A stretch of 64,000 bases of DNA from Nitrosovibrio tenuis (GTDB lineage Bacteria; Pseudomonadota; Gammaproteobacteria; Burkholderiales; Nitrosomonadaceae), in assembly GCF_900109785.1 (NCBI RefSeq), contig NZ_FOBH01000003.1, forward strand, positions 186,001 to 250,000. The letters run 5' to 3'. The notes beneath the pieces were generated by a model. That model worked only from the letters and a program-made list of their open reading frames with translations. It searched no databases and was not told the DNA's origin. The number at the start of each line of letters is the position of its first letter. Position 1 is the stretch's first letter. Both the position numbers and the translations under genes were made by a program. Shown here one piece after another: positions 35,365 through 43,724 of the stretch.

Positions 35365-35775
35365 ATGAGACAGCCCTCTCCCGGATCACTGTTCCCATTC
35401 GCACGCCGCCTTATTTTTTTTGTTTTGTTGCTCATTGGATCGGCATCGCACGTTGCGTTGGCACAAGCGCCATCGTCAGTTGAAACGACGATGAAAAACA
35501 TGCTCTCCGCCATTCAAGATAACTCGTTGACTGACTTTGTGGCATCTGGAGATCCAACGTTCCGAAGCGGAATGACGCAAGAAATGCTCGACAGCGTCCG
35601 CCAGGCACTTGCCTCGCGCCTCAAGCAAGGATACACCAGCAAATTTCTAACCAGCCTCAATCAGCAGGGATTCATAGTCTATTTATGGAAAGTGGAGTTC
35701 AAGGACAACAATGACGACATTCTTGTCACTATAGCCATGAAAGATGGAAAGGTAAGCGGATTCTGGTTGCGATGA
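35365..35775 (+). CDS. small secreted protein of unknown function
   Basis: The 136-residue product has a clear signal peptide (RLIFFVLLLIGSASHVALA, cleavage before QAPSS) and a mature domain of about 100 residues with two helices followed by a beta-hairpin ending KDGKVSGFWLR. The plan is that of small NTF2/DUF3887-like periplasmic proteins, but the resemblance is only structural guesswork. Start ATG 35365; the frame is open 18 codons earlier. Monocistronic as far as can be seen. Confidence 0.6.
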   Translation: MRQPSPGSLFPFARRLIFFVLLLIGSASHVALAQAPSSVETTMKNMLSAIQDNSLTDFVASGDPTFRSGMTQEMLDSVRQALASRLKQGYTSKFLTSLNQQGFIVYLWKVEFKDNNDDILVTIAMKDGKVSGFWLR

Positions 35776-35953
35776 TTTATATGGCGGCTTGCTTAAACTT
35801 CTCGGCTCGTCGCATAACGGACAATACCTAAATACCTATTTTGGCAGCGTGGAAACTCGTATTGACCTGACCTGGTCTAATTGATATTTAAAATTCATTT
35901 ACGGGTTCCTCTTGTTCCTCTTTCTTGTTCCTCTTAACAGACCAGCGCATTTT

Positions 35954-36535
35954 ATGAAAAGTCATGCCAAGAAGATGGGATCGATATGCATTGCCCTGAT
36001 CCTGCTCGCGTGCACCCCCTATGATTCCGTATGGGCGCGTGGTGGTGGCGGTGGTGGCGGTGGTGGCGGCGGCGGGCATGGTGGTGGCGGCGGGCATGGT
36101 GGCGGTGGTGGAGGGGGCGGGCATGGGGGAGGTGGACACTTTGGAGGAGGAGGTCATTGGGGCGGGGGACACCCTGGCGGAGGTCACTGGGGCGGTCACT
36201 GGGGCGGCCATCATCATCGCGGTTTTGGTTTCTTCCCTGGCGTGGGCCTGGGATTGGGCTTGGGGTATGGTTTGGGCTGGCCTTATTATGGTTGGGGTTG
36301 GGGCGGGCCTTATTATGGTTGGGGTGCGTCTTATTATGGTTGGGGTGCACCTTATTATCCGCCCGTGCCTTCCGCGCCGCCAGTGTATGTCCAGCGCCAG
36401 GACTTGGAGCCATCTGCACAGCAACCCAATAATTACTGGTATTACTGTCGAAATCCGGAGGGGTATTATCCCTACGTCAACGAATGCGTCGAAGGCTGGC
36501 TGCAGGTGGCGCCCCGGCCCTCTGATCAACCATAG
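35954..36535 (+). CDS. Gly/His-rich exported protein
   Basis: The 193-residue protein starts MKSHAKKMGSICIALILLAC, which offers both a lipobox (LLAC, Cys20) and a possible signal-peptidase I site before ARGGGG. Residues about 30-85 are almost pure glycine punctuated by His and Trp, ending GGHHHRGFGF; a GLGLGYGLG stretch and four PYYGWG-type repeats follow. The C-terminus (NYWYYCRNPEGYYPYVNEC then GWLQV) is a conserved cysteine/tyrosine motif seen in small exported proteins. The His clusters could bind metal. Next gene, also an exported protein, follows by 7 bp, so they form an operon. Confidence 0.7.
   Translation: MKSHAKKMGSICIALILLACTPYDSVWARGGGGGGGGGGGGHGGGGGHGGGGGGGGHGGGGHFGGGGHWGGGHPGGGHWGGHWGGHHHRGFGFFPGVGLGLGLGYGLGWPYYGWGWGGPYYGWGASYYGWGAPYYPPVPSAPPVYVQRQDLEPSAQQPNNYWYYCRNPEGYYPYVNECVEGWLQVAPRPSDQP
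36040..36220 (+). repeat. low-complexity GGT/GGC glycine-codon repeat
   Basis: The sequence is a degenerate run of GGTGGCGGT units with interspersed CAT/CAC codons, encoding the Gly/His tract. Such tracts vary in length by slippage between strains. Confidence 0.85.
36281..36358 (+). repeat. tandem TTATTATGGTTGGGG repeat (PYYGWG units)
   Basis: CTTATTATGGTTGGGG-like units start near 36282, 36309 and 36329, with a partial one near 36350. They encode successive YYGWG blocks in the Gly/His-rich protein. Confidence 0.8.
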
Positions 36536-36542
36536 GATCCTC

Positions 36543-37097
36543 ATGCGCAAAATGTTCAGATTATCCACTTTGCTGGCAGCATTATCGCTGGGTGCCTGCG
36601 TAAGCATCCCTTCCGGTCCCAGCGTGATGGTTCTGCCAGGTTCCGGTAAAAATTTCGATCAATTCCGCGTCGATGACTTGAGTTGCAAACAGTATGCCAC
36701 CGAACAGGTGAAGGGGATTACGCCGAATGAGGCTTCCATATCCAGCGGGGTAGGAAGCGCCGCTGTAGGCACGGCGCTCGGGGCGGCCGCAGGTGCGGCA
36801 ATTGGAGGAGGAACCGGGGCCGCTATTGGTGCGGGCAGTGGTTTCGCGCTGGGCGGACTGACGGGAAGCAGTAGTGCCAGGGCTTCAGGAGAGATAGGTC
36901 AGCAACGCTATGATATGGGTTATGTGCAGTGCATGTATGCCAAAGGTCATCGTGTGCCCATAGCGGGACAAATTATGGACAACTCTGCCGCCGGTGGCCG
37001 TGGACAAAGTATGAGTTCTCCTCCTCCCCCGCCACCCACAGGCAATCCGCCTCCTCCACCGCCTTCAGGCTACTCACCCCCACCGCCGCCAAGATGA
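36543..37097 (+). CDS. glycine-zipper lipoprotein with proline-rich tail
   Basis: The 184-residue lipoprotein has a classical lipobox (LSLGAC, Cys19). Residues about 65-110 form a glycine-zipper membrane-associating segment (GTALGAAAGAAIGGGTGAA), followed by QQRYDMGYVQCMYAKGH, a conserved motif of YMGG-type glycine-zipper proteins. The C-terminal 30 residues are polyproline blocks, which would extend from the membrane or bind peptidoglycan/partners. It lies 7 bp after the Gly/His-rich protein gene. Outer-membrane location is inferred; function unknown. Confidence 0.75.
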   Translation: MRKMFRLSTLLAALSLGACVSIPSGPSVMVLPGSGKNFDQFRVDDLSCKQYATEQVKGITPNEASISSGVGSAAVGTALGAAAGAAIGGGTGAAIGAGSGFALGGLTGSSSARASGEIGQQRYDMGYVQCMYAKGHRVPIAGQIMDNSAAGGRGQSMSSPPPPPPTGNPPPPPPSGYSPPPPPR

Positions 37098-37160
37098 AGC
37101 GGGACATAGAATGGCAGTGGAATGCCAGTGAGTAGAGTACTTCGGGGCGCGGATTTGCAA

Positions 37161-37661
37161 TTACTCATAGCGTAAAAACTGCTCTGCCAAGGCGTCTTCA
37201 CCGTGGCGCCTGATCAACGCTTCAATCTCTGCAAGCAGGGTTTCATCTTCATCATCTTCCAGATCGCCGTCACCGACCAGCTTAGCGGGCAGACCTGAAG
37301 CGATTGCATCTCTGATAGCTCCGAGAGTGGGCGGATTTTCCCGGTTTTCGTCGCCCAGTACCGCATCGATCACTCGGGATAGCGGTTCGCTTGCGTTACT
37401 CTCCGCGAAATCGATGGCAAGCACATCACCGCCATATTCCGCAATCAGTGCGTCGAGCTCATCAAGTAGGGATTCATCAATGTCGAAGTGATGCAATCTT
37501 TCCGTCTCATCCAATGAAGGGGGCAGCAAGCCCGCTATAAAGGCGCGCACCGAAGCGAGCGTTACGGGTTGCTCGGCATCCGGGTCGGCTACCCGGCTTT
37601 CGATCAGCGATGAAAGATTGGGGCTGACGCGAGCGGACACATCAACAGGATAACGAATCAT
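37161..37661 (-). CDS. acidic protein with tandem-duplicated helical domain
   Basis: The 166-residue cytoplasmic protein contains two copies of an approximately 65-residue unit. PVTLASVRAFIAGLLP...DESLLDELDALIAEYGGDVLA is matched by PPTLGAIRDAIASGLP...DETLLAEIEALIRRHGEDALA. The unit ends in F at LAIDF / LAEQF. I do not recognise the family. ATG 37661 (MIRYPVDVSARVSP) has AGGAG eight bases upstream; an extension of 21 codons lacks support. It follows the phosphoribosyltransferase gene by 22 bp on the same strand, so both are probably one transcript. Confidence 0.65.
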   Translation of the reverse strand: MIRYPVDVSARVSPNLSSLIESRVADPDAEQPVTLASVRAFIAGLLPPSLDETERLHHFDIDESLLDELDALIAEYGGDVLAIDFAESNASEPLSRVIDAVLGDENRENPPTLGAIRDAIASGLPAKLVGDGDLEDDEDETLLAEIEALIRRHGEDALAEQFLRYE

Positions 37662-37683
37662 GGCTTTTCTCCTCGGCGTTAAC

Positions 37684-38328
37684 CTAACGCGTGGATGGGT
37701 GACGTTCAGCGGAAAGCAGAGCAATAACCTCTTCGTCCGTCACCTGCGGAAACTCCCGGTAGAATTGAGCTACTGCCTGAAAATTAAGGGGAGAGGACAG
37801 GCACACGACGCGATCCGCATGGTCGCTCACTTTTTCCACCGTATCGGGCGGCGCTACGGGAACTGCGCAAATCAGCTCAGCCGGATTCTTTGCCCGGAGC
37901 GCATGCAGTGCCGAAATCATGGTGGAACCGGTAGCAAGTCCATCATCCACCACGATCACGATACGCCCCGCTGGGTCGATGGGCGGGCGCACTGGAGTGT
38001 ACTCGTTGCGGCGCTGCCGTATGGTTTCGAGTTGCCGGGCAACTTCTTTTTTTATATATTCTTTGCTCGCTCCTACTCGCTCGGCGTAATCCGCAACGTA
38101 AACCCAGCCGGACTCATCCACTGAACCAACGGCAAACTCAGGATTGCCGGGTGCTCCCAACTTACGCACAAGTACCACATCGAATTCTCCATTCAGCTCA
38201 TCGGCAATGATCTTGGCCATTGGCACCGCGCCCCGGGGAATTGCCAGAACCAGGGGATTTTTACTGCGGTATTCGGAGAGCGCCGTGGCAAGCTGCCTGG
38301 CTGCCGCGGTGCGATTTTCAAATATCAT
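37684..38328 (-). CDS. phosphoribosyltransferase-domain protein
   Basis: The 214-residue protein belongs to the type I phosphoribosyltransferase family. The PRPP-binding motif IVVDDGLATGSTM and the N-terminal AIPRGAVPMAKIIA and VLVRKLGAPGNPEFAVG segments are all present. This subgroup is not a purine salvage enzyme of known specificity; it often lies in stress-related clusters. The start at ATG 38328 has GGAGGTGCCT immediately upstream. It precedes the duplicated-domain protein and lies downstream of polX, all on the minus strand. Confidence 0.85.
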   Translation of the reverse strand: MIFENRTAAARQLATALSEYRSKNPLVLAIPRGAVPMAKIIADELNGEFDVVLVRKLGAPGNPEFAVGSVDESGWVYVADYAERVGASKEYIKKEVARQLETIRQRRNEYTPVRPPIDPAGRIVIVVDDGLATGSTMISALHALRAKNPAELICAVPVAPPDTVEKVSDHADRVVCLSSPLNFQAVAQFYREFPQVTDEEVIALLSAERHPSTR

Positions 38329-38397
38329 AGGCACCTCCAATGTATGTCTGTTCCGCACGGGCCCGCGCCAATGGATTAAGCCTTTGTCCAGCCTAAT

Positions 38398-40179
38398 TCA
38401 TATTTTCTCGTTATAGCGGTAGGTAGATGTCTTCCTGCCTGCTACTGTGCTTTCCTTATGGGTCCGGTTAATGAAGGCATTCAGCTCGCTGAGCGGACGA
38501 GCGTTGAGCACGTGTTGTTTTTCCAGCCAGCCACGCCGCGCCTGGCCGATGCCGAAGCGCAGGTTATCGAACTGAAAAGTGCTGTGCGCATCGGAATTGA
38601 TGCTGACCAGCACGCCTTCCTCCTTCGCCATCTGGCAATAAGTATCAAGCATGTCGAGGCGATCCGGCTGGCTGTTCAGTTCCAGGAAACAGCCGCGGCG
38701 ACCTGCTTCACGAATGATACGGGGCATGTCCACATCGTAAGGTTCGCGCTGTTGGATAAGCCTTCCGGTCGGATGCGCGAGCATGGTGAAATGCGGATGG
38801 TTCATGGCGCGCAGTATTCGGTCAGTCTGTCTCGCTCGCGAGAGCTCGAATTTGCTGTGTACGGCACCCAGAACCAGATCGAGTTTTGCCAGGACATGGT
38901 CGGGCAGGTCGAGGTTGCCATCTTCCAAAATATCCACTTCGATCCCCTTGAGCACCGTAATGCCTTCCAGCTCCTGGTTAAGGGCATCGATTTCAGTACA
39001 CTGCCGTGCCAGCCGCAATGGGTCGAGACCGTGTGCGACGGTAATGCGGCGTGAATGGTCTGTGATGGCAATGTATTCCCAGCCATGCGATCTGGCTGCA
39101 AGCGCCATTTCACGCAGTGTATTGTGGCCGTCAGTCGCTTTGGTATGGACATGCAAATCCCCTCGCAAATCGCTCAGCTCCACCAGGCGGGGTAGGAGCC
39201 CCCCGCGTGCCATCTCGAGTTCGCCGCGGTTTTCCCGCAATTCAGGCGGGATATAAGACAGCCCGACGGCGCGATAGATCGAATCCTCACTTTCGCCCGC
39301 AATACGGGTCGTGCCTCGGTATACGCCGTATTCGTTGATTTTCAGTCCGCGTTTTTGTGCCATGTGCCGGATGGCAATGTTATGTGCCTTGGAGCCGGTG
39401 AAGTAGTGAAGGGCGGCTCCGTAACTTTCATCGGCTACTACGCGCAGATCGACCTGCATGCCGCATTTGAGGATGACGCTGGCGCGCGTGGAGCCGACCG
39501 CCAGCGTTTCGGCGATTTCATCATAGGTTAAAAAACGCTGCATTACAGCGCCAGCAGATGTTGCCGCCGCGACGATATCGAGATCGCCGACTGTCTCGCG
39601 CATGCGCCTGTAACTGCCAGCAATAGTTATCTGCGTGACTCCAGGCACCCCTTCCAGGAAGGCTTTTAACGCTTCGGCATATTGTGCTGCCACCGCCAGC
39701 TTGAAGCGGCGTACCTGATTGCCGTGCGCTTCAATCGCCTGCAGGATTTTGAGTTCCATTTTTTCGCCAAAACCGGGCAATGCGCAAATACGACCGTCTC
39801 GAGCGGCGCAATAGAGTTGCTCAACGGTTTGTACGTCGAGATCGTGATAGAGATGCCTGACGCGCTTGGGGCCCAGACCCGGTATTCTCAGAAGCTCAGC
39901 GACTGCGGGAGGGAATTCCGTGCGCAGACGTTCCAGCAATCCGCACCGATTGGTAGAGATGATTTCTTTTATCTTGTCGGAAAGGTCGCGGCCGATCCCC
40001 GGAAGGGTTGTCAGATCCTCATGCTTTTCCAACAGTACGTATGCTTCGGTGGCAAGCTGGCCAATAGTGCGCGCGGCATTTCGGTAGGCGCGTATGCGGA
40101 ATGGATTTGCTCCCTCGATTTCCAACAGGTCGGCAATTTCCTCGAAGACGGCGGCAATGTCGGCGTTATGGCTCGGCAT
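38398..40179 (-). CDS. polX: PolX-family DNA polymerase / 3'-5' exonuclease
   Basis: The 593-residue protein joins an N-terminal Pol beta-type core (HhH motifs LPGIGRDLSDKI and IPGLGPKRVRHL, nucleotidyltransferase motif AGSYRRMRETVGDLDI) to a C-terminal PHP phosphoesterase domain (RGDLHVHTKATDG, ITDHSRR, INSDAHST). Bacterial PolX fills gaps in base-excision repair, and the PHP domain supplies Mn-dependent 3'-5' exonuclease. Metal-binding histidines of the PHP site appear intact. ATG 40179 starts it; the gene stands at the head of a minus-strand run and is divergent from the HPF-CSD gene. Confidence 0.94.
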   Translation of the reverse strand: MPSHNADIAAVFEEIADLLEIEGANPFRIRAYRNAARTIGQLATEAYVLLEKHEDLTTLPGIGRDLSDKIKEIISTNRCGLLERLRTEFPPAVAELLRIPGLGPKRVRHLYHDLDVQTVEQLYCAARDGRICALPGFGEKMELKILQAIEAHGNQVRRFKLAVAAQYAEALKAFLEGVPGVTQITIAGSYRRMRETVGDLDIVAAATSAGAVMQRFLTYDEIAETLAVGSTRASVILKCGMQVDLRVVADESYGAALHYFTGSKAHNIAIRHMAQKRGLKINEYGVYRGTTRIAGESEDSIYRAVGLSYIPPELRENRGELEMARGGLLPRLVELSDLRGDLHVHTKATDGHNTLREMALAARSHGWEYIAITDHSRRITVAHGLDPLRLARQCTEIDALNQELEGITVLKGIEVDILEDGNLDLPDHVLAKLDLVLGAVHSKFELSRARQTDRILRAMNHPHFTMLAHPTGRLIQQREPYDVDMPRIIREAGRRGCFLELNSQPDRLDMLDTYCQMAKEEGVLVSINSDAHSTFQFDNLRFGIGQARRGWLEKQHVLNARPLSELNAFINRTHKESTVAGRKTSTYRYNEKI

Positions 40180-40430
40180 GGGATATTAACGGGGACTTAA
40201 TACTCGTTTTGACATTTATCAACGGCGCCATACGGTTTTTCATCCCTTTCAGTCTAGTACATTCCAGGGAATCATCCACTTTGACGGGGTGGGCTGGAGG
40301 TGGCTCCTGAAGCTACTATAATGAATTATGGTTGCGCCAATGCGCCGTTTGACATGCAGAAGCCATCCGTCCAGCCTGTTCCATCGGAATAGCCGACAAA
40401 CAGGAGTCATCTCATCCAGAGGAAACACTT

Positions 40431-40991
40431 ATGAATTTCATATTCCAGATTACTGCGCGCGATGTACCTCATTCTGAAGCACTGGAGAGTCACGTCCGGC
40501 AAAAAGCGGAGAAGCTTGCGGCGTTTTACCCGCATATCATGAGTTGCCGGGTAGTGATTGAAGTTCCCCACAAGCACAAACATCAAGGCCGCGCATTCAA
40601 TGTGCGCCTCGATATCACCGTGCCGGGTAAAGAAATGGCGGTGAACCGCGAAGCGGATGAGGACGTGTATGTCGCGCTGCGCGATACCTTCGATGCCGCC
40701 AAGCGTCAACTCGAGGACTACGGGCGTCGCCAGCGCGGCAATATCAAGGCGCATGCGCCCGTGTTGCACGGCAGGGTAAAACGCCTGGTTCCAGGGGAGG
40801 GTTACGGTTTTATCGAAACACCGGCCGGGCAGGAATTATATTTTCACAGCGACAATCTTGCCGGCCATGATTTTGACAAACTGGCGGAAGGCAGCGAGGT
40901 CCAGTTCCTGGAGGATATTGGCGGCGAGGGTTTTCAGGCAAAACGTGTAAGCACCGGCAAACATCACGGTGGAGAAGGAGAGGAGGGATAA
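40431..40991 (+). CDS. ribosome hibernation factor (HPF/RaiA) fused to a cold-shock domain
   Basis: The 186-residue product has an HPF/YfiA domain (residues 1-110; FQITARDVPHSEALESHVRQK and FNVRLDITVPGKEMAV) joined to a cold-shock domain (about 115-175; GRVKRLVPGEGYGFIET with RNP1-like GYGFIET and RNP2-like ELYFHSDNL). HPF domains bind the 30S decoding region and keep ribosomes inactive during starvation; the CSD would add RNA/ssDNA binding. AGAGGAAAC stands before ATG 40431. It is divergent from polX and convergent with the LonB gene. The fused form differs from long HPF, whose second domain is a dimerisation fold. Confidence 0.9.
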   Translation: MNFIFQITARDVPHSEALESHVRQKAEKLAAFYPHIMSCRVVIEVPHKHKHQGRAFNVRLDITVPGKEMAVNREADEDVYVALRDTFDAAKRQLEDYGRRQRGNIKAHAPVLHGRVKRLVPGEGYGFIETPAGQELYFHSDNLAGHDFDKLAEGSEVQFLEDIGGEGFQAKRVSTGKHHGGEGEEG

Positions 40992-41048
40992 TTCTGACGA
41001 CATAAATCGAATTATCTGCTTTTGAATCAGGCAGGGCAGTATCTGGAT

Positions 41049-43484
41049 TTACGCCGGAATACTAAACCCGATTTTCCTCCTCTTCCGATTTTTTTGAGAC
41101 CGTCGCATAAATGACTTGCTGATCTCGGTCAGTTCGCTCAGCCGCGCCGCAACGCTGCGATTGATGCTTCCCTCGGAATATTCGCCGTTTGCGGCGAGCT
41201 CCCCGGCTGGCAAGCCGGTCAAGATCGCAATAGCCTGATCCACGTGTTCAATGGCATATATCCGGAATTGCCCCGCCGTGGCAGCCGCTACCACATCTTG
41301 GCGCAGCATCAAATGCTTGACGTTGGCGGAAGGGATTATCACACCCTGTTCTCCGGTTAATCCGCGTGCCGCGCAGATATCGAAGAATCCCTCGATTTTT
41401 TCGTTCACCGCGCCGATCGCCTGCGCCTGGCCAAGCTGGTTTACCGAGCCGGTCACTGCCAGCGATTGCTTGACCGGCGCATTGGCCAGATCGGAAATCA
41501 GCGCGCACAATTCAGCCATTGAGGCGCTATCGCCTTCCACCGCGCCATATGATTGCTCGAACACCAGGCTGGCGGAGAGCGCCAGCGGCTGGTTCCTAGC
41601 ATAACGTGCTGCGAGAAAAGAGGACAGGATCAGCACGCCCTTGGAATGGATAGGGCCGGAGAGCTTCACTTCCCGTTCGATATTGACGAGTTCGCCTTCA
41701 CCAAATCGCGTCGTGGCGGTAATGCGGGTTGGCTGGGCAAAGGCGAAACTGCCCAGCTCAATTACCGAAAGACCGTTGACCTGTCCCGCTACCGCACCCT
41801 GCGTATCTATCATTAAAGTACCGCGCAGGATCGCTTCATGCAGCCGATCTCTCACGCGGTCCTGGCGGCGAATTTGGGCATCGATTGCTCGTTGCACGTC
41901 GCCGGCGGCCACCGCTTCGTGATCCGCTTCACGGGCCCAGTAATTAGCCTCGCGCAGCAGATCGGCCACGCTGCGCATATGCGTGGATAGCCGCTCAGAA
42001 TCGCCCGCCAGACGCGCACTATGCTCGACGATTCTTGCCACCGCGTCGCGATGGAAGGGCAACAGGGTGTCCTTGCGAGCCAGCGTCGATACCAGGCGGG
42101 CATACATCAGAAGAGTATCTGCATTGCGCTCGATGTGCTCCTCAAAGTCCGCCGCAACCTTGAACAGCTCTGAGAAATCGGGATCGTATTCCTGCAACAG
42201 GTAATAAAAGATGCGATCGCCGAACAGGACTATTTTGACATCCAGGGGAATAGGCTCCGGCTCCAGCGATACAGTGCTGATCAGGCTGTACATCTGCCCT
42301 GGAGATTCAATACGAATTTCGCGCGACTGCAATGCTCGCTTCAGGCCTTCCCAGGCAAATGGTTGCAGCAGCACCCTGCGTACATCCAGCAGCAGGTAGC
42401 CCCCGTTCGCGCGGTGCAGGGCGCCCGGTTTGATCAGCGTGAAATCCGTGACCAGGGCGCCGAGATGGGCGAGATGTTCCACACGCCCAATAAGGTTGGT
42501 GTAGGTGGGGTTTTCCTCGGTTATGATGGGTGCTCCGGATTTTTTGCCATTCGAAACCAGTACGTTCACCTCATAATTGTGGAAACGGTGACCCGCAAAA
42601 GTCATGGCGGAAATGTTCGCGGACTCCTCTTTTTTTCGAAAATTCTCCACATGTTCGACCATGTCCTTTTGCACATCGTCGAAATAGTTCAGCACCTCGG
42701 GCAGATCGGCATAGCTGGCGCGTAATTCATCTATCAGATGCCCGACCGCAGACAGCGCAATTTCCCGGTTGAATTGTTTGATGCGTTCGCTGCGCTCTCG
42801 TCGCCATTGCGGCATGTGGCTTAGAATCTTTTCAAGTCGTTCCTGTAACCCGGCGATGGCGGCCTCTATCCGCTCCTTGTCCTCTTCCTGCAGTTTTTCA
42901 TATTCCTCCGGCGCAATCACTTCATCGTTCCGCGTCGGCGCGAATGCAAACCCCTCTGAAGTGCGCAGCAGGGCTATTCCCTGCTTTTCCGCGTCATCGC
43001 TCAACCCCTTGATTATCTGCTCCTGTTGCTTCTGAAACTCCGCCTGAATTGCTGCAACCTTTGCGCGATACTCATCGCTCTCGAATAGCGTGGGGATCGC
43101 GCTACGCAGATAATCCACCAACTCCTCCATATCCCGGCGCAATTCGGTGCCCCTCCCGAAGGGCAGTCTGAGTGCCCGGGGGCGGTGTGGCTGACTAAAG
43201 TTATGGATATAGCACCAGTCGTCCGGCTTATGCGCATCGCTGGCTTTTTTTTCCAGAAACTGGCGCACGGCGCTGCGTTTGCCCATGCCTGAAGGGCCGA
43301 GCACAAAAAGATTGTAGCCTTCGTGGCGGATGCCGGCGCCAAAGCGCAGCGCATCCATGGCGCGTACCTGTCCGATGATTTCCGTCAGATCTTCCAAATC
43401 TGCCGTGGTGTCAAATTTGAACTGATCCGGATCGCAGGGGTGGTGCAGCAGTTTGGGGTCTAGGGGAGGAAAGATTGTTGGCAA
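41049..43484 (-). CDS. LonB-like ATP-dependent protease (AAA with Lon C-terminal peptidase)
   Basis: The 811-residue protein has an N-terminal AAA domain with Walker A GPSGMGKRS (residues 63-71), a long coiled-coil insertion (about 150-290), the Lon-type ATPase region (PGALHRANGGYLLLDVR; VKIVLFGDRIFYYLL) and a C-terminal Lon peptidase domain. The catalytic dyad is visible as Ser653 in EGDSAS and Lys696 in VNEKIEG. This is the cytoplasmic YcbZ/LonH-like group, involved in removing damaged proteins. The C-terminal tail is strongly basic (RRSQKNRKRRK), unusual and perhaps nucleic-acid binding. ATG 43484 starts it. Confidence 0.92.
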   Translation of the reverse strand: MPTIFPPLDPKLLHHPCDPDQFKFDTTADLEDLTEIIGQVRAMDALRFGAGIRHEGYNLFVLGPSGMGKRSAVRQFLEKKASDAHKPDDWCYIHNFSQPHRPRALRLPFGRGTELRRDMEELVDYLRSAIPTLFESDEYRAKVAAIQAEFQKQQEQIIKGLSDDAEKQGIALLRTSEGFAFAPTRNDEVIAPEEYEKLQEEDKERIEAAIAGLQERLEKILSHMPQWRRERSERIKQFNREIALSAVGHLIDELRASYADLPEVLNYFDDVQKDMVEHVENFRKKEESANISAMTFAGHRFHNYEVNVLVSNGKKSGAPIITEENPTYTNLIGRVEHLAHLGALVTDFTLIKPGALHRANGGYLLLDVRRVLLQPFAWEGLKRALQSREIRIESPGQMYSLISTVSLEPEPIPLDVKIVLFGDRIFYYLLQEYDPDFSELFKVAADFEEHIERNADTLLMYARLVSTLARKDTLLPFHRDAVARIVEHSARLAGDSERLSTHMRSVADLLREANYWAREADHEAVAAGDVQRAIDAQIRRQDRVRDRLHEAILRGTLMIDTQGAVAGQVNGLSVIELGSFAFAQPTRITATTRFGEGELVNIEREVKLSGPIHSKGVLILSSFLAARYARNQPLALSASLVFEQSYGAVEGDSASMAELCALISDLANAPVKQSLAVTGSVNQLGQAQAIGAVNEKIEGFFDICAARGLTGEQGVIIPSANVKHLMLRQDVVAAATAGQFRIYAIEHVDQAIAILTGLPAGELAANGEYSEGSINRSVAARLSELTEISKSFMRRSQKNRKRRKIGFSIPA

Positions 43485-43724
43485 AGGTCGGCTTGGGGCT
43501 AATCTACAGGCGAGGCGTGCTCGATGAACGATTTATTCAGAGGTTTGTTCAATAATAGCTCACGCAATGGCTTCGTGCAGCTTCAAGCATAAATCGTGCT
43601 AAGCGTCTTATTGCACACCGCCCTGAGAACGTGTTTCTGGCTGGCTCCAACTGCTCTCTTTCAATATAAGAGTCGGCCGAAAACCGGTGCAAGTCGGGTA
43701 TTAATCCGTTTTTCCTACCGATGA

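Noticed and set aside
35888-36607. 239-codon minus-strand frame opposite the Gly/His-rich gene
   Set aside because: It is a shadow of the repetitive GGN tract (reading as low-complexity PTIIR / TTAT runs) and lacks a signal of its own; the plus frame has a signal peptide and conserved tail.
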